Assembly (NCBI GenBank): GCA_965277695.1 | Contig: CBDIDQ010000071.1 | Coordinates: 186,001 to 250,000 of the forward strand | Direction of reading: 5' to 3' | DNA: 64,000 nt | DNA from: JABSOG01 sp965277695 | Lineage (GTDB): Bacteria > Pseudomonadota > Gammaproteobacteria > Enterobacterales > Alteromonadaceae | In this document: positions 8,260 to 14,774 of the stretch, piece by piece | Layout: every line of letters starts with the position of its first letter | Position numbering within the stretch: the first letter of the stretch is position 1 | Translations under genes and position numbers: made by a program | The notes under the pieces: model-generated | The model's database searches: none | What the model saw: only the letters and a program-made list of their open reading frames with translations | Told to the model about the DNA's origin: nothing

Positions 8260-9341
8260 AAGGTGCTTTCCTTGATTTTAATCTCACTGCCTGTTTTGAG
8301 TTTAATGGTGCCTTCAACAACCACCTGTTGCCCCGGGGTTAGTCCGGAGAGAATTTCAACACTGCCCGGACGGCGACGGCCTGTTTCGACCTCAATGCGC
8401 TGGGTGGTGTTGCTGTTAGTGACGAAGACGTAATGTTTATCTTCGATAGGAATGATGGCGCTTTCGGCGATCATCATGGTGTTTTCAATACTGCGTTGTA
8501 GCACGATATTGAGTAACATGCCCGGTCGCAGCCGCATGTCTGTATTATCTATTTCGGCACGAACTTGTATCGCGCGGGTTACCGGGTCAAGACGTGAATT
8601 GATGCTGGTGATCTTGCCGGCAAACGATTCATTGTTGTAGGCGATATTGCCAGCTTCAATCGGTTGGTTAATGGCGATGGTGGTGAGATAGCGCTCTGGC
8701 ACCGTAAAATCGACTTTAATTACGCTGATATCATCAAGCGTAGTGATTTGGTCTGAGGAAGAGACAAAAGCTCCGGGGCTGATCAGTCGCAGGCCGAGCA
8801 CCCCATCAAAAGACGCTTTGATGGTCATTTCGGCTAATTGGGCTTTGGCTTTTTTGAGCCGGGCGGCGACACCTTTGGTGTTAGCTTGCTGTTCTTCGAG
8901 TAATGATTGTGAAGTGGCATTGGTGCGGCGCAAATCGGTGAGGCGTTTGAGTTGTGATTGGGCTTCGGCCAAATTAGCGGTTAATTCGGTGACTTCGGCT
9001 TGTTCTTGTTCACTGCGCAAGGTGGCCAGCACTTGACCTTTGCTGACCAGTTGGCCATCGCTAAAATTGACAGTTTCAACCAACCCGCTGTAACGGGGAA
9101 AGACAGTAACCGCTTCATTGGCTGTGGCGGTACCAATGGCTTCGATGACATCGCGAAAAGGCGCAATTTTGACTTCGTTGACCACCACGGTGACAGGTTT
9201 CCGGGGCTTTTTATTGGTTTTCTGCGCCGTTTTCTGTCCAAGTTTTTCAGCAATTTGCGGCCAATTAAGATAACCCACCAAACTGGCCATCAATAAAATG
9301 GCGATGATAAAAGGAATACGTGCAGCAATGGGACTGGCCAT
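8256..9341 (-). CDS. RND efflux periplasmic adaptor (membrane fusion protein)
   Basis: A 361-residue adaptor with an N-terminal membrane anchor (residues 5-25), a Lys-rich linker, a split biotinyl-lipoyl domain (SGLVETVNFSDGQLVSKGQVL, then IKASFDGVLGLRLISPGAFV), a helical hairpin between them and a beta-barrel domain. It links the permease to the outer-membrane channel. The ATG at 9339-9341 was chosen over a TTG one codon upstream. First gene of the two-gene operon with the RND permease. The 170 bases upstream (to 9514) hold no gene and should contain its promoter; no adjacent regulator is present. Confidence 0.92.
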   Translation of the reverse strand: MASPIAARIPFIIAILLMASLVGYLNWPQIAEKLGQKTAQKTNKKPRKPVTVVVNEVKIAPFRDVIEAIGTATANEAVTVFPRYSGLVETVNFSDGQLVSKGQVLATLRSEQEQAEVTELTANLAEAQSQLKRLTDLRRTNATSQSLLEEQQANTKGVAARLKKAKAQLAEMTIKASFDGVLGLRLISPGAFVSSSDQITTLDDISVIKVDFTVPERYLTTIAINQPIEAGNIAYNNESFAGKITSINSRLDPVTRAIQVRAEIDNTDMRLRPGMLLNIVLQRSIENTMMIAESAIIPIEDKHYVFVTNSNTTQRIEVETGRRRPGSVEILSGLTPGQQVVVEGTIKLKTGSEIKIKESTL

Positions 9342-9511
9342 CAATTTAACTCAAGCAGAAAAAAGGACCCCGAGTTTAGCGTATAAAGCGGGTCAACGCG
9401 ATATGTGTGCGATAAACGATAGTGTATCTGATTGCAACCCGGTTGACGGTGTTGCGATTTTTTCATAAGCTGCTCAAAAGTCACCGAAAAACAAACATAA
9501 AGGATAAGTGA

Positions 9512-9660
9512 TCGCTACAACTGAGGAGCCGAGTCTGGCGAACTGTGAAGATGCCCCAGCAAGGCAATAAACTGCTGATTGTGGATGACAATGAAGATAT
9601 GCGTCGGTATTTGCAGCAATTGTTTAACCAGCAATATGACTGTCTGTTGGCCAGTGCGGA
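9512..9660 (+). pseudogene. Response-regulator receiver remnant
   Basis: The plus strand encodes the start of a receiver domain: from ATG 9551 the frame reads KLLIVDDNEDMRRYLQQLF then QQYDCLLAS, with the DD acidic pair and the first helix and second strand of the fold. The match stops at about 9656-9660 and the frame closes at TAG soon after. Upstream the frame is open from 9512 and reads like the linker of a hybrid sensor. The piece abuts, head to head, the truncated usher read on the other strand, so this is a rearrangement scar. No phosphorylated Asp or output domain remains. Confidence 0.7.
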
Positions 9661-10066
9661 TATTAGCAGTGATGCCGAACCATTGTTTTAGTGCATCGAC
9701 GCCTAAGTATAAAATACCGTTAAGTTCGTGCCATTGAGGTTTTAATATACTGACCGTTTTGTCGCCAATGAACCCTTTGCCTTGGTTTAATTCAAGCAAT
9801 ACTCGGTTATCTTCACTGAGTAGCCAGCCATCAAGGGTTTTGGTTTGACGGTTATAACTGATAGCCAAGTCGAGCATTTCGGCTAGTTGGCTACTATCAA
9901 GATAAAAGTGGGCGAAGTCCCAGCTGATCACATCAATGCTTTGTTGCAGGTCTTCGGCGAACAGGTAGGCATCAAGAAACAAATAATCGACGGGTTCTGA
10001 TTGAGCGGGATAAAAAAGGGATAGTGCACTGAGCACTATCCCTGTAATGAGCGGTTTAAGCATCAT
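9515..10066 (-). pseudogene. Fimbrial usher N-terminal fragment, truncated
   Basis: The ORF has 183 codons: a signal peptide (about residues 1-23), then a stretch resembling the N-terminal domain of outer-membrane ushers (FLDAYLFAEDLQQSI..., VLLELNQGKGFIGD, LYLGVDALKQWFGI). Real ushers have about 800 residues with a 24-strand barrel; that part is gone. From about 9660 leftward the frame simply reads the antisense of the receiver remnant, so the last 50 codons are not usher sequence. It lies 11 bases after the reconstructed pilin stop and belongs to the same leftward operon. Usher assignment is by pattern and context; it cannot function as a secretion pore. Confidence 0.65.
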
Positions 10067-10077
10067 TCAGTTGGGGT

Positions 10078-10562
10078 TTAAGTATAAGAAACCACAACTT
10101 CATACTCAAAAGTCGTTGATGGTTGTACTGCTGTTATATCAGTTAATGTCAGTCCGGCTTTGACATCAAAAGCACCGGCTCCACCGGCATCAAGAACAAC
10201 TGAAGCGACATTGCCGAAGACGTTAAGCGCGAGGCCGTTTTGTCCGACAGGGCTGGTAAGTTAATCGAAACGGAATCCAAAGGAGTACCTGTTACGGCAA
10301 ATGTTGAATTGTTTTTATCAGTGCCGACAACTGCGGAAGGACACAAGTTAGAATTGTTGGCATAGGTATAACAAATTTGGTTATTTGCCCTTTGACCATC
10401 AATAATAATGGTCGGAAACTTCATCTTGGTACTTTCCGATAAAGTCAGTGCTGTTTGTTGATCGGTGATTTCAATGTCGACACTGAAAGTCGCTGCTTGA
10501 GCTAAAATCGGGGCTGACAGGGCAGAAGTAACAAACAGGGCGATAGGTGTAAATTTTTTCAT
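10078..10562 (-). pseudogene. Fimbrial major subunit (DUF4402-like), frameshifted
   Basis: The start at 10562 encodes a Sec signal peptide ending LAQAATFSV and a beta-rich pilin-like domain with a Cys pair (ICYTYANNSNLC). In frame 1 the product ends at 10149 with an unrelated tail after LPALSDKT. Moving one base at the T4 run 10238-10241 (A4 on the coding strand) restores a good subunit ending: NGLALNVFGNVASVVLDAG, then FEYEVVVSYT and a stop at 10078. The intact product would be about 161 residues. One missing A in a homopolymer explains the break: mutation, slippage or sequencing error. It sits between the chaperone and the usher fragment. Confidence 0.75.
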
Positions 10563-10621
10563 TGTTATTTTCTCCAGGAAAATAGTAAGTGGTTTATTAA
10601 GTAAATAGTTAACAGCCGCTA

Positions 10622-11425
10622 TTATGATGGTGATAACGGCAGTTGGTATGTGGCGGTTAAATTACCGCCATATTCTGGGTTTTCGGCAAACTCAATCACC
10701 AAAACCCCTGAATGCGGGAGTTCTTTTTGTAGTAGTAAGCGCATCTGGCGCTCACTGACTTCTGGGTAGATGCCAACACTGTTGGCTTGAAGCATTAAGT
10801 TGTCTGGCTGGCCTTTGATATAAGCTTTGATATCACCAAATACTGAACGGGTGCCAGCGCGAACAAAGTCGATTTCAAGATATTGTTGGCCTTGATTTTG
10901 TTCATCATTTTTAATGCTAGCCTGATTGATGTTAACGCTGGCGTGCAGTTGACCTTGACGGATGATGACGGGAATTGAGTATTTGATATTAGGTCTGGCA
11001 GTGACACCTTCACCTTCGTCGGGCAGGGGCGGTAATAAAGCTTCAATTACGATATGAGAGCGGTATTCACCGTCAGTTTGCGGTTTTCCCCGGAGCATGA
11101 CCCTGAATTTTTGTGAGTTATTCGGCGCAATATTTCTGCCAAGCCGAGGTCCGACTCTGAGAAAAGATTGGGCAGAGGCGGTAAAATCCGCAGTGCGTAG
11201 CAGTTTTCCTTCGCTGCTCATGGCAAAATCTTCAACCGTCACCCGGTAGCTTTGAAAATCTTCACTGGGATTGAATACCATCAAATCATCGCGCTTGTTT
11301 TTGCCATCGAGCAAAATCCGATGTTTGCTTAATGTCATATTGGCCGCCTGTGCAGCAACGGGCAGTATCAGCGCAATCAGCAGTAATTGTTTGGCGGTGT
11401 GGCACCAGCTTTTAGGGTTAAACAT
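10622..11425 (-). CDS. Fimbrial periplasmic chaperone (PapD-like)
   Basis: A 267-residue exported protein: signal peptide (LLLIALILPVAAQAANM), then an N-terminal Ig-like domain with the chaperone pattern (DGKNKRDDLMVFNPSEDFQSYRV, FLRVGPRLGRNIAPNNSQKFRVM), then a second domain. It would cap pilin subunits in the periplasm and hand them to the usher. Start ATG 11425 follows AGAGAAA; the longer form from GTG 11479 adds 18 hydrophilic residues before the signal peptide and is unlikely. First gene of a leftward operon whose pilin is frameshifted and whose usher is truncated, so it probably has no client. Confidence 0.8.
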   Translation of the reverse strand: MFNPKSWCHTAKQLLLIALILPVAAQAANMTLSKHRILLDGKNKRDDLMVFNPSEDFQSYRVTVEDFAMSSEGKLLRTADFTASAQSFLRVGPRLGRNIAPNNSQKFRVMLRGKPQTDGEYRSHIVIEALLPPLPDEGEGVTARPNIKYSIPVIIRQGQLHASVNINQASIKNDEQNQGQQYLEIDFVRAGTRSVFGDIKAYIKGQPDNLMLQANSVGIYPEVSERQMRLLLQKELPHSGVLVIEFAENPEYGGNLTATYQLPLSPS

Positions 11426-11766
11426 AGTCTGTTTCTCTGGGTCGTCGTTTTTGTGGCGACTATAATGATTTGTTACCAAAAAAATCGATAATAAAAAACG
11501 GACTAGTTTTGCTAAAAAACGGAAGTTTTAGCTTAAGTAGTTGATTTTAAATGAAAATAAAAAGAAAATAATTTGATGGTTTGATCTTGGAGAGTGGTTT
11601 TTTGGTGGGTTTGTGTCGACTGGTATGTGGTTTTGGCGGTGGTTTTGGCGGTGGTTTTGGCGGTGGGTTTGGCGTTAGCTGGTGGTCTACAGTCGCTTGG
11701 GCTCCTTACGCGAATAAATTCGCGTCTACAATATGGGGCTTTGTTCTGAGCTTGGCGCTAAAAACC
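11426..11766. other. Intergenic region upstream of the fimbrial operon
   Basis: 341 bases without a credible gene. Contents: AT-rich likely promoter of the fimbrial operon (11480-11580), a 12-bp tandem repeat of GGCGGTGGTTTT type (about 11632-11675), and a solo half of the REP-like element (ACGCGAATAAATTCGCGT, 11708-11725). A plus-strand reading frame through here is a Gly-rich artefact of the repeat. Confidence 0.7.
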
Positions 11767-12354
11767 TCAAATCACCTGAGCATCAAAATGTTCAATATCA
11801 GCGAGCAGTTGCAACAAAATTTGCAGTACCACTTCTCTTTCTTCAGTTTTGGCGAGGGCTTTGACGTGGCCGAGGATGTTGTTCCAGCTGGTCATGTGGG
11901 AGGCGCTGAGTTGGGCGGCGACCGGGAGTAGGTTCTCTAGTGAGCTGATTTCATTTTTGCTCAGTTGATGCAGTGAGCCGACCACGCTTTCGTTCATGCT
12001 ACAGTGATTGATGTTGTTGGCTAATTGCTTAATCGCTGCGCAGGAATAGGCCAGTTGTTCTGGGTCTTCAATCGGATCGAAGCTGGAACAAATAATGCCA
12101 CTATTCATTTCTTGCAGAAATATCCCCAAAAAGCCGCGCAAGCTGCGAGATAGCTGGTGTTTGTTGTTGCGTTCTTTGCGGTGCTGCCACATTGAAAACA
12201 ATCCAATGAAGAAAATGCCTTCAAGGCAAAAGCCAATGAGTTCTGGCACCATGTTGTCGACGAAGCTGGCATCTGACTGACTCATCATGATGAATAACAG
12301 CACAATCAGGGTAAACGACAGCATTAATAAAAATCCAACGGTTCTGGCTGACAT
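11767..12354 (-). CDS. Hypothetical inner-membrane protein
   Basis: A 195-residue protein with two predicted membrane helices near the N-terminus (about residues 7-27 and 38-58), followed by a basic WQHRKERNNKHQ segment and a helical cytoplasmic domain of about 120 residues with several Ser/Asn-rich turns. I do not recognise the family. ATG 12354 has GAGG about 9 bases upstream; the frame is open farther but only through the preceding gene. It begins 13 bases after the stop of the exported protein at 12368-12967, so the two are probably co-transcribed. Confidence 0.65.
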   Translation of the reverse strand: MSARTVGFLLMLSFTLIVLLFIMMSQSDASFVDNMVPELIGFCLEGIFFIGLFSMWQHRKERNNKHQLSRSLRGFLGIFLQEMNSGIICSSFDPIEDPEQLAYSCAAIKQLANNINHCSMNESVVGSLHQLSKNEISSLENLLPVAAQLSASHMTSWNNILGHVKALAKTEEREVVLQILLQLLADIEHFDAQVI

Positions 12355-12367
12355 CAATATACCTCGT

Positions 12368-12967
12368 TTAATCTTTATAACCCCAAGGCGCGACTGGCGG
12401 TTTAATTGGCTTGGTGAGGTCAAAATCAACCCTGAATTCACGACCTTGGCGAATGAGGCGGTAGGTAAATACCTCAGGGTAAATATACATCTGCCAAGTA
12501 TTGCCGATGGATTGGGGAATGCCGCTGTTGACGAATAATTCTTTGGAATATTGGTCGGCAGGGAAAGACTGTACTTGAGGCCAACCTGCATCTAGGGTAT
12601 GACCGCCGTACATGGTGGATTTATCGTTTGAGCCGTCTTTATGGCGGTGGTCATGTTTGAGTGAAATGCCCGAGCCCGTCTTGGTTAAAATCCAAGTGCG
12701 AGAGGCATTGTCACCGACGTGAAAGGGAATTTGCAGCTGTTGGTCAGTACATTTTCTGACATGCATGATCAGCGTTTTATTGGCAAAGCCATCACCGCTG
12801 GCATTGTCGACGGTGACTTTACCAGCAAAGGCTTTGCCACATAACTGACTGATATTATTGAAAAAACCATCATGGCTGGGGATAGATACCAAAGGCGCTG
12901 CGCCATAGCTCGGTGCGGTCATCAGTAGTGTGGTTAATAGCGGAAGAGTCTTGCGGATGAATGTCAT
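12368..12967 (-). CDS. Exported hypothetical protein
   Basis: A 199-residue protein with a clear Sec signal peptide (about residues 1-22, cleavage near SYGAAP). The mature part has two cysteines likely to form a disulfide (QLCGKAFAGKVTVDN and HVRKCTDQQ), a His-rich patch KHDHRHKDGS with DKSTMYGGHTL, and a Trp/Tyr-rich second half ending VAPWGYKD. I do not recognise the family; the HDHRH patch could bind metal, but that is only inference. It heads a probable two-gene leftward operon with the membrane protein that follows; its promoter would lie in or next to the heptamer array. Confidence 0.65.
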   Translation of the reverse strand: MTFIRKTLPLLTTLLMTAPSYGAAPLVSIPSHDGFFNNISQLCGKAFAGKVTVDNASGDGFANKTLIMHVRKCTDQQLQIPFHVGDNASRTWILTKTGSGISLKHDHRHKDGSNDKSTMYGGHTLDAGWPQVQSFPADQYSKELFVNSGIPQSIGNTWQMYIYPEVFTYRLIRQGREFRVDFDLTKPIKPPVAPWGYKD

Positions 12968-12996
12968 TGAATTTTCCTGTGGATTTAGTTTTACTG

Positions 12997-13122
12997 TTAA
13001 TTGCTAATTGTTAATTGCTAATTGTTAATTGTTAATTGTTAATTGTTAATTGTTAATTGTTAATTGTTAATTGTTAATTGTTAATTGTTAATTGTTAATT
13101 GTTAATTGTTAATTGCTAATTG
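12997..13122. repeat. TTAATTG heptamer array, 18 units
   Basis: Eighteen tandem units of TTAATTG, three near or at the edges varied to CTAATTG. This is the reverse complement of the CAATTAA unit at 3092-3147. It fills the gap between the exported protein gene and the stop of the AraC-type gene, one base away from that stop codon. Length could vary between strains. Confidence 0.95.
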
Positions 13123-13123
13123 T

Positions 13124-14041
13124 TCAGGCCAGTTCGGTGGCGCGATATTGCCCCGGTCCCATGCCGATACAGCGTTTGAAGGCGCGGTTAAAGGCGGCCT
13201 CAGATTGATAACCGACGGCTTCGCCGATTTCGCCGACCGGGCGTTTGTCTTGACGTAAAAAGGTGGCGGCCTGGGCCATGCGAGTCCGCAACAGAATATC
13301 ACCGGGCGTAGCACCAGCGACATTGTGGAATTGACGGGCAAAGGTGGCACGAGACATGTGACAGGTTTTGGCTAGCAGTTCAACCGACCAAGGTTTTTCG
13401 GGTTCGTCGAGCATCACTTGTAAGGCCATTTTCAGTCGGGGCTCGGCCAACAGGGCAAATAAACCGGGATCAGGTTGGGTCTGTTCAAGCCAGCCACGAA
13501 TAAGTAGTGAAAATAGCGCTGATGCCAGATGTGAAACCACTGCATGGGCACCGGGTCGACCTTGACCGGTTTCATCCCGCAACATCATAGCGAGGGCTTG
13601 TAGTCCTGAAAATTCAGGGCTGCCAGCGGTGCGCACTAAAACCATCTCCGGCAGGGCGGTCATTAAGGTGTTTGATGCCATGTCGTCGAAGTGAAATTGT
13701 CCGCACAAGATATCGGTCATCGGACCATTGCCCTGATTAGTCATTAACGACACCACTCTGGGGCCATCGGATTGCTGAACCGGGAACGATTCTTTATCAG
13801 TCCCGGTGTATAAGCAATGTGAAATGCCACGGGGAAACATCAACATATCACCAGTTTGTAATCTTAGTGTATCGCCATTGACCATATCTGCCCAACAGCT
13901 GCCTTCGACAACGAGGTGATAGGGTGCAACTCCAAGGGGAACTGCTTCATTGTCCATGCGCCAAGGGGCGCGAAGTTGGCAACGGGCGTCGAGAGCGGCC
14001 TGCATCGGGTGCAAATGAAGTAAACGGCTTAATGTATCCAT
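13124..14041 (-). CDS. AraC-family regulator with N-terminal cupin
   Basis: A 305-residue protein. The first 180 residues form a cupin-type sensor domain (GDTLRLQTGDMLMFPRGISHCLY; PRVVSLMTNQGNGPMTDILCGQFHF), the last 100 an AraC helix-turn-helix pair (WSVELLAKTCHMSRATFARQF and VGEIGEAVGYQSEAAFNRAFKR). Members usually control one adjacent oxidoreductase or efflux gene. Here no divergent partner gene exists: upstream lies a 730-base gap and then the Roco gene. The GC-rich coding sequence contrasts with the AT-rich repeats on both sides. Regulated target unknown. Confidence 0.88.
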   Translation of the reverse strand: MDTLSRLLHLHPMQAALDARCQLRAPWRMDNEAVPLGVAPYHLVVEGSCWADMVNGDTLRLQTGDMLMFPRGISHCLYTGTDKESFPVQQSDGPRVVSLMTNQGNGPMTDILCGQFHFDDMASNTLMTALPEMVLVRTAGSPEFSGLQALAMMLRDETGQGRPGAHAVVSHLASALFSLLIRGWLEQTQPDPGLFALLAEPRLKMALQVMLDEPEKPWSVELLAKTCHMSRATFARQFHNVAGATPGDILLRTRMAQAATFLRQDKRPVGEIGEAVGYQSEAAFNRAFKRCIGMGPGQYRATELA

Positions 14042-14531
14042 AGAACTTCCTTGGTGAGACGAATGAACAATATATTGGCTGTTCTGAGCATTAAAAACAA
14101 CACCTTTGACGTCTATAGTAGCAGACCTTAAGTGATATTGGCGATTCAGTTTTATCTGCTTTGATAAATTTGCCGCTAAATAACCTTATAAAACAATAAG
14201 AAGTATAAAAAATACCTCATTTGAATGAGATCATTAAATCCCTGACTAAACCATGGGGATGAATGAGAGAACCCAATTTGAAGTTTTATTTAAAATGTCC
14301 CGAATATAAGTATTTGGGGACAAATGATAAACACTTCGCCAAGAACTACGGGTCCTGTTTACGTACTGCCAGTTGCTTGCTTTGTACTACCCATCCAAAG
14401 TCAATCAGCCCAGATTAAAGCGTAGCTTGAGGCGAGCAGATGGAATTTAGCCTCAAGGACCCCCCCCTTTTTTTTACCGCATTATCACCAAAGTATAAGA
14501 TATGGATTTTTGACCTCGACTCAGGCTCGGT
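14042..14531. other. Intergenic region with C8T8 tract
   Basis: About 490 bases with no credible gene. Holds the presumed AraC promoter near 14042-14200 and a C8T8 homopolymer pair (14460-14475) just before the dispersed palindrome. Nothing else recognised. Confidence 0.5.
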
Positions 14532-14757
14532 GGCCTTTCAGGTCACTGGAGCCCTTCGTTGTTTAAAAGAAAAAAAATTTATACCACGGAGGCACGGAGA
14601 TACGGAGGAAAAATTAAAAGGCAAAACTCTGAAATATGGATTTTGTTTTTTATGTGTTTTCTCCGTGCTTCCGTGTCTCCGTGGTGAGTGTTTTTGATTT
14701 TGCTTTTAAAGAACAGAGCGCTCCAAAAAACCTGAAAAGCCCATAAACCCTAAAGAC
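14532..14757. repeat. Dispersed CACGGAG palindrome, copy 2 (full length)
   Basis: Outer arms GGCCTTTCAGGTCACTGGAG (14532) and CTCCAAAAAACCTGAAAAGCC (ending 14741) pair with each other. Inner arms ACCACGGAGGCACGGAG and CTCCGTGCTTCCGTG (then TCTCCGTGGT) also pair, around an AT-rich centre of about 60 bp. A transcript would fold into one long hairpin of about 210 nt. Confidence 0.85.
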
Positions 14758-14774
14758 AACCCCAAAAACCCACC

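Noticed and set aside
11581..11931. Gly-rich ORF (GGGFGGGFGGGFG)
   Set aside because: Produced by the 12-bp repeat and the antisense of the membrane-protein gene; no start signal.
14440..14697. 85-codon ORF in the gap before the Roco gene
   Set aside because: Lies across the dispersed palindrome and a C8T8 tract; not protein-like.
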